Of a stretch of 64,000 nt of DNA, positions 38,597 to 49,189 are shown in pieces. The stretch is from Verticillium longisporum (taxonomy: Eukaryota; Ascomycota; Sordariomycetes; Glomerellales; Plectosphaerellaceae): the NCBI GenBank assembly GCA_019188255.1, contig JAETXT010000013.1:744001-808000 (forward strand). The letters run 5' to 3'. Both the position numbers and the translations under genes were made by a program. Every line of letters starts with the position of its first letter. The stretch's first letter is position 1. Under the pieces are notes generated by a model that was not told where the DNA came from, did not search any database, and worked only from the letters and a program-made list of their open reading frames with translations.

Positions 38597-39215
38597 GCTG
38601 AACGATGCAATGAGGGATGGCTGCTATATGTCGTACACCGAGGAAAAGACGTATTCAATGGAACTCAACTTAAGTTGAGGAGTCAAAGAAATTCAAAGCC
38701 AGAAAGGATGAAAATCAGAGAAGACTGGGAGTTGTACGTATGAAGACGAGAGAGACGACCAGACGTGGGAACGGGACGCTCTGTTCGGTTTTGTTGACGA
38801 GGGCAGTGCCTTCGCAGATGGCTCTCGACCAAGGAGCTGCATAGGAAAACCCTAAGAGTCGGTCACGCCTTCCGCTGCACTGAGGTGACTGTTTCCTCTG
38901 AAACGGGGCTGCTCTTGACGGCCACCAAGGTGTCAGAGCTAGTATGGCTGGCAGCGGTTTTCCGAATGGGTACGGTGCAGTGGATCACAGGAGGAGGAAG
39001 GTTCAGTCAACGAGAGCAATGTCCAGATGCAGACACACTTTGCAAGGTATCAAGCATAACTCAAACCCGACTATTCGGCCCCATGATGAACACCGCATCT
39101 CAGCCATCCAGGACAACAAGGTCGACAACAAGCCCACGCCAGACTCCACTCCTCAGCCTCTCAAACACCTACATCTCCCGCCGAAAAATGAAACACGCCG
39201 ACGAAATGAACCATC
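38597..39215. other. Upstream of the 249-residue gene, 3' side of msrB
   Basis: About 620 bp without a supported gene. Both neighbours are on the minus strand, so it holds one promoter and one 3' region. Confidence 0.5.
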
Positions 39216-39918
39216 TCAAGCCTTGCTTTCTCTCGCAGCACCGTCCGCCTGTGCCTTGTCTTCGGGCGAGAAGGTCAGGCTGACGCTGTTGACGCAGTGT
39301 CGCTCGTCAGTCGGCGTAGGGAACCCTTCCCCCTTGAAGACGTGGCCGAGGTGGCCCCCGCAGTTGGAGCAGACAATCTCAGTGCGCGCCATGCCGAATG
39401 CGCGGTCCTCGTGGCGGGTGACGGCGCCGGGGAGGCTGTCAAAGTAGGCAGGCCAGCCACAGCCCGACTTGAACTTGTGGTTGGCCTTGTAGAGGGGTGC
39501 AGAGCAGCCGGCGCATGCGTAGACGCCCTCGGAGGGGTAGTGCTTGTCAAACTCGCCGGAGCCGGGGGCCTCGGTGCCCTTCTCGCGGAGGATGCGGAAT
39601 TGCTCTGGGTTGTGTCAGCATGGAGATGGCATATTCGTCGACTGACTGACTAAGGTACCGTAAGGGAGGATGAGAGAGAGATTACTTACCCTTGTTGAGG
39701 ACGGCGCGCCACTCGTCGCTGGTCCGCTGATCGGGGTAAGACATCTTTTCGGACGGGGACGAGGAGCTGAAGAACGAGCTGATGAAAGGGATGGGCATGG
39801 AAGCGCGGAGAGGTGTGTTGCGAACGCGGAGTGTGGATGTGAGGCGTGACGAGGCCCGAACGCGGGTGAAGCTGGAAACTGTGAAGATGAGGGTCGAGAA
39901 GAGGGGAGAGAATCGCAT
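39216..39918 (-). CDS. msrB: Methionine-R-sulfoxide reductase B
   Basis: Reduces methionine-R-sulfoxide in proteins, with thioredoxin as usual electron donor. Exons 39918-39690 and 39604-39216 give 205 residues; intron 39605-39689 (gtaagt..cag). The join restores RAVLNKEQFRILREKGTE. Seen: structural zinc pairs CAGC (about 107/110) and CSNC (155/158), SGCGWPAY, GHLGHVF, and the catalytic Cys in DERHCVNSVSL (about 180). The N-terminal 55 residues from ATG 39918 are Arg/Ser/Thr-rich with no acidic residue, suggesting a mitochondrial leader. A second in-frame start at MSYPDQRTSDEW would give the cytosolic length, so dual targeting by alternative starts is possible. Head to head with the ArfGAP. 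Confidence 0.95.
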
Positions 39919-40798
39919 GAGGGGTGGTCTGGAGCGTTTGTTTTATAGAAAGCCTTTCCAGCTGCAATATTTATCTTGAGGCAGGGCAGATTGTATGTTC
40001 ATGAAGTGAAAGGAAAGAAAAAGACCATAGACAAGTTGTCGATCGCTCACCAATTGACAGTATTGACGTCTGTTTCGAGGGGCGAGTGTGACAAATCATA
40101 GCGGGTCTGACGGGGAAGCTGCAACTCGTCATCGACAAAGTGATGGAGTCGCAGTGCCAGCCGAGGCGCCAGCCACATGCGCTGCCACACGCAGCGGCCG
40201 TGAGACGTCTGCCTTGCAGGCCATGGTTGTGATCATTTTTGCCTGTTCTGGACGTCGTCGAACTGCGCAAACTGAACAATGACAAATTATCAGATATGCT
40301 TCCTTCAACGAGCTTCATATCCATGCCCTGCTCTTAACAGCCTCGTACATGACCCCTCGAGGCCATCACATACACACAGCTCATACCAGCCGCGAGCACC
40401 TGGGCGCCACCCCACAGTCCTCCAGGCCCCCTCCAGCACCAGAATATAGGTACTCCTCGGCCAATTTCGCCACCTCAGGCAGAAACGCCTAGCACTTAGC
40501 CAGACCAGACGTCGTGGGGCAGCATCATTCTTAATTCTGGCCCCTTGTCCCTTGTTCCCCCTATCCCGCAACGTCCTGGTCGGTATCGGATCAGTGCCCA
40601 GCCAGAGGAAGATCCATTTTCAGGCACATCACACAATCCACCTCGCGGCCACATCTCCTCCCGCTCTTTCCTTTCCACCCCCCTCCTTCACGACAGGGTC
40701 ACCTCCTTCATTGTCCTCCATTTGGGCCACACCGAGCACGAGCGCGAACAGCAAGCGATCCTCTCTACCCCGCTGATAACATCTCAACACCGCCCGCC
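39919..40798. promoter_or_regulatory. Shared upstream region of msrB and the ArfGAP gene
   Basis: 880 bp between divergent starts. The right half becomes C/T-rich toward the ArfGAP ATG (40798 is followed by ATGTC in a cgccATG context). No gene is seen; promoter role inferred. Confidence 0.55.
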
Positions 40799-42612
40799 AT
40801 GTCTCGACGACCTCCCAACCCGGCTGCTGAGCGCGCCGCGAAGAATACGCAGACGATTAAGAGTCTGCTGAAATTGGAATGCAACAAGATATGCGCTGAT
40901 TGCAAGAGGAACAAGCGTGAGTACCGCGTTGCTTCATGCGACCGACGAATGACTGACTGGTTGCTCTCGCAGACCCTCGATGGGCCAGTTGGAACCTTGG
41001 CGTCTTCGTTTGCATTCGATGCTCCGGCATCCACAGAGGCATGGGCACCCACATCAGCCGTGTCAAGTCCGTTGACCTCGATTCCTGGACCGATGAGCAA
41101 CTGCAGAGCATTCTGAGCTGGGGCAACGCGCGCGCAGAAATACTGGGAGGCCAAGCTTGCCCCAGGCCACGTACCCTCCGAAGCCAAGATCGAAAACTTT
41201 ATCCGTACCAAATACGAACTTAAGCGATGGGTCATGGACGGTGGCATACCCGATCCCGCGACTCTCGATGTTGACGGTGACGACGACGTTCCCCTGAGCA
41301 TTGTCAAGGAGAAGCAGGTCGTTGAGAGGAGGGAGTCGGTTCGCAAGGCGTCTGTCGGGAAGTCGGCAGCTCCGAGGAGCATCCCTGCCCCGCAGGCCGA
41401 CTTGATCGGCGGTGACGATCTGCCACAGAGGGCGAGCTCTGCCGGACCTGGCACCGGCAACGTACCACCCAAGGCGCAGCCGGCCCCTAAGACGACGAGT
41501 ACTAAGGATTCGCTGCTTGGGTTGGACTTCTTCGGCGAACCTGCAGCACCTCCCCGCCCGGCCAGCACTACCGGTACTGGTGGCGCCGCGGCTGCCAACT
41601 CGCGCCCGGACCTGAAGCAATCGATTCTCTCTCTCTACGCCACAGCACCGCGCCCACCAGCTCAGCAGCAGCAGCAGCAGCAGGGCGGACATGCCCAGCA
41701 GGGATCTTTCGGCGGCATGGCCTCGCCGACGTTCCAGCAACAAGGATTCGGGCAGCAGCAGCAGCAACAGCAACAGTCTTCGCTGGGAGGCATCAACGAC
41801 GCCTTTGGTAACCTCGGCTTCTCCAACACCACCAGCTCTAAGCCCGCCGCGGCAGACCCCTTCGCCAGTTTTGGCGCTCCCCAGGCCAGCAAACCCGCAA
41901 ACCAGGCTTCCTCGAACGCTTTCGGTGGGCTGGGTGGTGGCAGCTTCTTCGATTCCAAGCCCTCCGTGCCGGCAGCCTCCTCCCACCAGCAGCAGTCTTC
42001 TAACAGCGGCTTCGGCGGCTTCGGGTGGTCGAGCTCGCCCGCACCGCCTGCCGCCAACCCTGCTCAATCCAAGCCCGCTCAATCCACCTCTTCCATGGGC
42101 GACCTTTTCGACTTATCCTCCCCCGTGTCGAGCTCGACCCCGCCACCCAAGGCGACTTCTCCTCCTGTCAACAGCACTTCTGTTTTCAACCTCTCCGCCC
42201 AGCCCAAGCCCTCTCAGCCGTCGCCGGCGCCAGCAGCCGTCTCGCCAGCCATTGCTTCGTCCTCCAACTTCTCCGGCTCCGACGTCTGGGGCTCTAGCGC
42301 CTGGGGCGCCCCTGAGCCCGCTGCGCCTGCCAGGCGCCCGAGGCGTCCAAGGCGTCGACCGGCGACTTTGGCGGCTGGGGAGCGCCCAGCAGCGGCTCAG
42401 GCAGCCTCGGAGGGTTCTCGGCCAACACGCCCATTGTTCCCGGTGCGTCAGGCGGCTTCAGCACGGCACCCAAGGTGTCGGCTGACGAGGAGTTTGGCGG
42501 GTGGGCCAGCAGCACGGGCCCGGCAACGGGTAGCGGCAACGGTACGGCGAAGCCGGCGACTGGTGGATTCGGCGGGGGCAGTGATGATTTGTTCTCCAAT
42601 GTGTGGCAGTAG
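40799..42612 (+). CDS. ArfGAP, Age2/SMAP-like, with two apparent frame breaks
   Basis: GTPase-activating protein for Arf in vesicle traffic. Exon 1 40799-40916 and exon 2 40973-42612; intron 40917-40972 (gtgagt..cag). About 586 residues if repaired. Seen: a zinc finger with CADC and CIRC pairs (CxxC-x16-CxxC), the arginine finger in [12 protein letters not shown], and the domain end [20 protein letters not shown]. The tail is Gly/Gln/Ser/Pro-rich with glutamine runs and SFG/FGG repeats, ending DDLFSNVWQ. Break 1 is in the alternating CG run at 41127-41135: the frame shifts so that WGNARA no longer joins [15 protein letters not shown]; loss of one CG pair would explain it. Break 2 is near 42330, where one extra C restores GGWGAP and the natural stop at 42610-42612. 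Confidence 0.87.
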
Positions 42613-43101
42613 CTTTGCGGGTTCAAAAAAGAGGACGCCAGGCCCGAGGAGGGAGTTGCAGGCTTAATGTGGGTAGAGGAAAACAGTAGTGTGAAGCAGT
42701 CCATTGCCCGGGTGAAGTGCAGTCGGCCATGTGCGAATTACGGGGTGGCGAGCGTTCGTCTAGACAAAGCATACAACGAGGAACCTGCCAAAAATGACGA
42801 ATTTCAAACCAAACCCCCTTTGCTACTCCTGGTGCTAGAGGTGATTTTTTTTAAAACATGAAAAAGCGAAGACCCAAACCCCTTGAGTTGCAATCCTAGA
42901 CTCCGTGCCATGCATGTGTGGGCTTAATCCCGCCATTCTCCTTCCGCCTATGTATCGCCCTCTCGTTCTACACGCAACGACTAGGCCGCAATGCCCCGAC
43001 CTCATCATCTTGACATCTTGAACATGTCACCTCGTCCTCCGCTATTCATCTCAAGCCGGCCTCTCGAATCGCAAGTATCCCCACCGCACTCACGTATCGG
43101 C
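42613..43101. other. Convergent 3' region of the ArfGAP and sft1
   Basis: About 490 bp, no gene seen; the two 3' untranslated regions must meet here. Confidence 0.5.
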
Positions 43102-43561
43102 TCAGAAGAACAGCTTGGATACGTAATACAGGAAGATGAAGACACCAATGATGATGCCCGACAGCTTCAGGATGGCGACCTTGTTCCCGGAGGCGGCCAT
43201 GCGGCCCATGCGCGAGGCGGATCCCTTGAGGGAGGTGGACATGGAGGAGAACGTGTCGGACTGTGTATTTCTTGTGTCAGCTGGTCTGAGAGGTAGAGAA
43301 GAAGAGGCGGGAGGCAGCATGTGGCGGTGGGTGAATTGCTGTATCTGGAGTCGCGAGACAGAATCGCGGGGGGGCAATAGGGCAATAGGCGCGGGGAGAG
43401 TAGGCGCGGAGGGATAGGAGACGCACGGTATTGTCGATGACATCCTGGGCGCGGGCGTTGTCGTAGATGTCAACGGTCACGCCGCGCAGGGCGGAGATCT
43501 TGGAGGAGAGCTCGTCGAGGCGTGCGTTGTTCTGGCGCTCGCGTTCGTAGGCTTCGGACAT
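43102..43561 (-). CDS. sft1: Sft1/Bet1-type Qc-SNARE, tail-anchored
   Basis: Small Golgi SNARE of 97 residues, the same length as yeast Sft1. Exons 43561-43427 and 43260-43102; intron 43261-43426 (gtgcgt..acag). Seen: MSEAYERERQNNARLDELSS, a heptad-repeat SNARE helix through ISALRGVTVDIYDNARAQDV and SDTFSSMSTSLKGSASRMGR, and a C-terminal membrane anchor (ILKLSGIIIGVFIFLYYVSK) ending LFF. The short N-terminus and the anchor ending in KLFF fit Sft1 better than Bet1. The start is the ATG at 43561; the frame continues upstream without another ATG. Confidence 0.9.
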
Positions 43562-44593
43562 GGTGGGCGGTGGAGGGGAGGGGGGCAGGCGAGGGAAGTG
43601 ATGCTGTTGACGATGTTTCACGCGGGCCGTGGTCGGGATGCGACGTCGAGTGGCGGCGATGGCTAGTCAGCGGTGGAGAGGATCGAGCCGTAAGGATGAC
43701 AGTCGCAGCAGCAGCAGCAGCAGTATCAGGTGGGCGGGTGTCGTCAGCTGTGTCGTTGATGGGTGGCGCGGTAGGATATTCGGTCGGTCGGTCTTGTCGT
43801 CGGACGCGGGAGTGAGGTTGCGTGCAGCAGGACTTCGGGTCTTTCGCAATGGAGAGAACAAGGGGGGGGCGAGAGAGTGACGAACCCCAGCCGGAGCAGA
43901 AGGTCACAGGGGGGATGGCCTAGGCAGGGGGTGGGGGCCGAGACACGGCGGTCCAGCACTCTCACCTGTGTGGAGAGGGCATCGTGGCTCAGCCGTGACA
44001 CCAGGCGATGCACCGCCACAATACTCCTTCTTTTCCCCTCGGCGGACTTTGGGTGCAGCGGTACAGCGGTACAGCGGTGTTGGGTGCTCTTTCCCCGCAG
44101 AATGATGGGCGGCCTGCTGCCCATAGCTTCCGCCTCTGGAGTCCGTGGGTGCCAGTCTGACGTGACGTTGGCATTGTCCCATACCTACCTTAGGTACTTA
44201 GGCAGGTAACGACCACGAGCCTCGCCTCGTCAAATTTCGAGTTCGGGAGAATCCCGAGCTTTACTTTATTTCAGCATCTTGCCACGCCGTTGATCAAACC
44301 CATCTGGGTAGAGCTACGCAGCCAAGACTTAGTGCCGCAAACGAGAGGGAACCCAACTGCCCGACCCCCACTACGTAATCCGACCCGCCATCACTCACTC
44401 GCGCCTGCGCCTGCGCCCACCCGATCCTCCTACAACTAACTGGCTATACCTACGACCTAAACTCCACGACACTTCTTCCATCCTCGCCCCCCCGCCCACT
44501 GTCAGCCTTCTTTCTACCTCCTACTCCCTCCCCTTCAGCTTCGTCTGCCTTCCTCGACTTTGTATACCTCGTCAAACCCGGTCACGTTCAACC
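43562..44593. promoter_or_regulatory. Shared upstream region of sft1 and ysc84
   Basis: About 1 kb between divergent starts, with G/C-rich tandem GTCG words near 43640-43800, a TACCTTAGGTA palindrome at 44183-44210 and a pyrimidine-rich leader up to 44593. Promoter role inferred. Confidence 0.55.
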
Positions 44594-46123
44594 ATGGGTC
44601 TCAACAACCCACTTCCGTCGTCCATGGCGTGTATGTTGCATCACCCGCCCCATATTCCCCCAAGGCCCAAATTCCCCGGCCATTCCGTAGCTCGCCGGCG
44701 AACTGTGTCGACAAGCCGCATACCAGCTAAACTGACTTATCTTTCTGTAGCGGAGTGTAGAAAGTGCGGCAAGATCCTGACCTCCTTCATCGACCCGCGG
44801 CAAGCTTTTGGTCCCGACAAGATCATCCCACCGTCTGTCCTCGCAAACGCCAAGGTATACACGTCTCTTCGTCGAATTCTCGTCTGCTGCCGACCCTCGT
44901 CACATCCTGATCGCATTCATCACTACATACCATAACGACTCGTGCTGACTCTTCCTTCTGCAGGGCCTTGCCATCCTCACCGTTCTCAAAGCCGGCTTCC
45001 TCGGCTCCGGTCGCTTCGGCAGCGGCCTCGTCGTCGCTCGCCTACCCGATGGCAGCTGGAGCGCACCCAGTGCCATCGCCACGGTCGGCGGCGGCTTTGG
45101 CGGCCAGATCGGCTTCGAGCTGACCGACTTTGTCTTCATTCTCAACGACGCCAATGCCGTCAAGACCTTTGCTCAGGCCGGCTCCCTGACCCTCGGCGGC
45201 AACGTTTCCCTCGCAGCCGGTCCCGTCGGACGCAATGCCGAGGCTGCCGGTGCTGCCTCCCTGCGCAGCGTCGCCGGCATCTTCTCCTACTCCAAGACAA
45301 AGGGTCTCTTTGCCGGTGTCTCTCTCGAGGGCTCTGGTATCATCGAGCGCCGCGACGCCAACGAGAAGCTCTACGGCACCCGCTACACTGCCCAGCAGAT
45401 CCTGTCTGGCGGCGTTGCGCCGCCGCCCCAGTCCCAGGCTCTCATGACCATTCTCAACGGCCGCGCCTTTTCCGGCCTCGGTCGCAGCGGCTCCGTCGCC
45501 GGCAACGACCCCATGTACAATGACTCGCCGGTCTACGACAACAACCACGACGACGTTGTCTGGAACGGCCGTCGCGGTGATGCCATGGGCGAGGGCATCT
45601 CGCGCCGCGAAAGCCAGTACGGCGACAGCCACCGCGACGACGGCTTCGGCGGGCCCAAGCGCAGCAGCACTTGGCAGGACGATGTCTATGATCGTCCCTC
45701 GGGTGGAGGCGGTGGGGGCTTCGGAGGCGTCTCGCGGTCCAACACATTCGCATCCCGTCGCGACGATGATGACGGCGTCTTTAGCAACAGCAGAACAAAC
45801 AGCGGCTTCGGCGAGTCCAGGACCGGCCCCGGCCGGCCGACGGCGGCGAAACCCAATTTTGCGCCCAAGCCGGCGCAGCTGCGACAGAACGAGGCCGTGG
45901 CCGTCTTCACCTTTGACGCGGATCAGCCGGGCGACCTCGGCTTCAAGAAGGGCGAGGTCATAACTGTGACGAAGAAGACTGACAGCGCAAATGATTGGTG
46001 GTACGTTTTTTTGTCTGTAACTGACTTGATCGTGGTGTGAACATGCTAACACAAAGCAGGACCGGTCAAATCGGCGGCAGGACTGGCATCTTCCCCAGCA
46101 ACTACGTCAAGATGAAGGAGTAG
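44594..46123 (+). CDS. ysc84: Ysc84/Lsb3-type SYLF + SH3 actin-patch protein
   Basis: Lipid- and actin-binding endocytic protein. Four exons: 44594-44630, 44751-44854, 44964-46000 and 46060-46123. Introns have gtatgt, gtatac and gtacgt donors, and the last has a tgctaac branch. Seen: MGLNNPLPSSMASECRKCGK, then the SYLF (DUF500/Ysc84) domain (SFIDPRQAFGPDKIIPPSVL, GLAILTVLKAGFLGSGRFGS, GGFGGQIGFELTDFVFIL, GIFSYSKTKGLFAGVSLEGS). A low-complexity linker rich in Gly, Asp and Ser follows, then an SH3 domain (AVAVFTFDADQPGDLGFKKG, WW, GRTGIFPSNYVKMKE). The SH3 ALYDF motif reads AVFTFDA. No breaks. Confidence 0.94.
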
Positions 46124-46846
46124 AGCCATAAAGTCAAAAAAGAAATTGTACAGACTGACGCAAAGGGCGTGGAGAACTGGACGGCTGCTACAACATCTAT
46201 GTTTGGCTGACACATACGAGGGCAAATCCACGAAATCTAGCAGAGGATGGGAAACGTCAGAGGACGATTCGAGAGGGAGGTGGAGCGGATGGACGACCTT
46301 TTTGCCCTTTTCTTTCTTCCTGCTTCTTCATTTCTTCCACTCATGATGCTCACGGGGGACCAATGATACCCTCTTTACTTCCTGTCCTTGGGTTCGCGGT
46401 TCTGTCGCTGCTTGATTCACTGGGTTGATTTCCCTGTTGGCTGGCGCGGTACGGCGTTGCTGGTGGGGTCTTTTTGGTGCTGTTGTGTAGGAGATATCAC
46501 AAATCCGCTTTAGATTATTTGCATTTTGATTTCTGCTGGCAACAGGAATCGCTTTCATGTTTTGTGCTCCAGCATCTATCTCACAGACATGGCATGGTAG
46601 CTCTTGGTCAACAGTGAGGATCCCACTCTGTAGTCCACCTGGACTTTGCGAAGCGTAGTAAAACGACCGAGTGCTCCTCCCCTGCGATGCTACATTCTCA
46701 TGCATATCTAATAACCATCGCATCCAACTCTGTGTCCGTCCATTGCCAATGCACCTCCCAGAATAGTCATATTCTATGAAGATCTAAAGAGAGAAGGGGG
46801 GAGGGGAGGGGGAGAAGCACTCGATGAAACAACGGCATGCGCAGCT
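46124..46846. other. Convergent 3' region of ysc84 and the 164-residue gene
   Basis: About 720 bp, no gene seen. Confidence 0.5.
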
Positions 46847-47341
46847 TTAATCCAGCTCCGTCGGCGCCCAGATGACTTTCCCAGCCTCCTGGTCTTCGTG
46901 GAACCAACCCTGCTTCTCCCGGCTCCAAGTCCAGAACTTGTGCGCCGGGTCGTTGACAAAGTCAATGTGGCTAGGGATCTGCTCCTCCGGCACAGCCGGC
47001 ACATAGACCGCTGGCTTGCGTCGCTCCCGTGGGTCCGCCGCCGGTGTCATGGCAAGGTGGATCGGAACCGCATGGCCCGGCCGTGCGACGGAATCGGCAC
47101 ACGCGCGACGACGCCGACCAGAAACGGAGCCCTGCTGAGGACGGTGCGACTGCTCACTGGTGGCCTGTGTGGATGCCAAGCTTGCAGACTCGGCCCCAGA
47201 AAGGTTTGTAGTCTGGTTCGTGGAGCTTGATCTCGGTGTATGGCTTGGATTGCGGTCTCGCCGCAGCCTGCTGCTTCGACGTGGATGGGTGGTGGGGCTC
47301 AGTTGTTCTTCTTCGGCTGGTGAGCGGGCTTTCTCGGCCAT
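46847..47341 (-). CDS. Hypothetical protein, 164 residues
   Basis: Single-exon frame from the ATG at 47341 to TAA at 46847-46849. The N-terminal 70 residues are Ser/Arg-rich and disordered. The C-terminal 60 residues look folded (VPAVPEEQIPSHIDFVNDPA, KFWTWSREKQGWFHEDQEAG, KVIWAPTELD). I recognise no named family. A second minus frame across 47154-47300 also looks protein-like (EIKLHEPDYKPFWGRVCKLG), so the N-terminal half may be wrongly framed or spliced. Confidence 0.5.
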   Translation of the reverse strand: MAEKARSPAEEEQLSPTTHPRRSSRLRRDRNPSHTPRSSSTNQTTNLSGAESASLASTQATSEQSHRPQQGSVSGRRRRACADSVARPGHAVPIHLAMTPAADPRERRKPAVYVPAVPEEQIPSHIDFVNDPAHKFWTWSREKQGWFHEDQEAGKVIWAPTELD

Positions 47342-49189
47342 ATTCGCTGTCCTTTGGCCACGTTGACTTGGGTGAGCTTGGGGCTAGCAAATGTGTTTGT
47401 AAATGTGGCTGCTGAATGGACAGAATGCTCAGGAAATGGTGTGCTGGTCTTGTCACCCTACAGACTCCCAGAAAACCAGGTAGAACGTGCGACTCTTTTT
47501 TGGGGGGAGGGCATACTATGAAGCCCCTAGCCAAGATGCGACTTTACTTCAGACATCCTCACTTTATATACGTGGCGAAGATTTGATCACTATACTCATA
47601 GGCGCCAAAATGTCAGTCGAGCGAACAAGATGGTAGGATTTGCGCCCCATTTATTAACTGCGCTTTGGCCTAGAGTACGCCCTGACTGCGTGTGCCCATG
47701 CCTTCCAACCATTCTATCATGATCATCTAACTCGCAGAAGGCGATGTCTTGGCTATGAGCAGCCTAAGACGCCCTGGTTTGATGCCGTAAGTCCGGCAGC
47801 CTCATCGTGACCCAAAGCTATGAATAGACGAGACGCACTGCCAACGCCATGCATCCTCTTCCACACCACTTTTGAGTCCATTCCATTAACAATCATTGTC
47901 GGAGGACAGACTGTCACCGTGATGGTGGTTGCCATCAGGAGCCAAGACTGACATCCCGGTTCAAGGTAAGGCACGAGTGCAGCAACCAGATCCAGCTGAG
48001 CCCCAACGGCAAGGCTGTGGGGAGGTAGGTGACGGCCACTTGATTCAATATCGCTTCACTCCAAGGGTCCCCGACTTAATTGATTGGTCTCGGTATCGCT
48101 ACGGATGACGCGCTGTGATATAAACTCAGGTCGCTGACAGGTAGTGATTGGAAATGGAAAATACCAATGCATGCCGAAATTCCAATGCGACATCATGCAC
48201 AGAGTCTTCGTGCCTTCGATTCTTGTCACAGCCGTAATCAATGCACGTGCGTGATCAGAACATTTCTGCTGTAGAAGCGCTGCACTCTTCGGAAAGGCAG
48301 GGGTTTTTTTTTTACAATTACAAGATAAATTTCTCTACAATGTGAAATAGTTGTCGACATGGACTGTAAATTCGAGTGGGTAAAGCAAGTTGTAACCCGG
48401 CGTTCGTCGGTACGCCAGTGATGCCTAACCTAAGGTGCTGATGTAGGCAGTGACCCAGATGTGTCTTGTGAATAATTCTTCTGGATACGCGTCTCCTGAG
48501 CAGTTTGGTGTGTGTTACACACCATGGCCCAACACCCCATGGCCCAACACCCCATGGCCCAACACCCCATGGCCCAACACACCATGGCCCAACACACCAT
48601 GGCCCAACACACCATGGCCCAACACACCATGGCCCAACACACCGTGGTCCAAGATTGAAACGCCGAGCCGCATAGGTCTTATCTGTGGTGCTTCCCTATA
48701 AGAAAATTTTCTTTGCATTAATTCAGGCTCGCCTTCTACGAACAGGTTCGCACTGATGTATGGGCCCTTAACAACACTGCCCCTTAGAATCTTCAGTTAG
48801 AACATATATCGATACCAAAGCTGTTCGTCAGCTCGTAATCCTCGTTGCAACATCTCACGAAATCAAAGAATTCTTCAAACGGAATACAATCTCTCGAAAC
48901 CAGTAGGAATACCATCTTCCCACGGACAGCGACTATAAGTTATTCCATCTGTCAACCGACATCCTGCCCTTCCGGTCCGGCCAGTCAATTTCGTGCCCCC
49001 TTTCATCCCACACAGATCCCAGGTCAGGGTTGTTGCTCGGTCGTCGATTCATCTTGGTCGTCCTTGGAACCAGAAATACATCAGAAACGGTGCGACAGAC
49101 TCCGGATATTCTTTGGCTTTGTTCTTTCCCATATTTCCATGTAGCTTGGCTTCACGCAAGGCGTTGGGCCAACAACTTGAACTGCTGCC
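47342..49189. other. Intergenic stretch with a minisatellite
   Basis: About 1.85 kb between divergent genes. Apart from the 15-bp repeat array at 48522-48656 I see no structure. Frames here are short, and those over the array are by-products of a unit length divisible by three. Confidence 0.5.
48522..48656. repeat. 15-bp minisatellite, nine copies
   Basis: The unit CCATGGCCCAACACM (M = A or C) occurs nine times at an exact 15-bp period. The early copies end in C and the later ones in A; the last copy is degenerate (ccgtggtcc). Each unit contains the 6-bp palindrome CCATGG, and all frames stay open across the array, one of them giving NTPWP repeats. Confidence 0.95.

Noticed and set aside
45042..46052. 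336-codon minus frame opposite ysc84
   Set aside because: Antisense shadow of the SYLF/SH3 gene.
48430..48718. Open frames encoding WAMVC, NTPWP and GHGVL repeats
   Set aside because: Products of a 15-bp tandem repeat whose length is divisible by three; every frame is open by construction.
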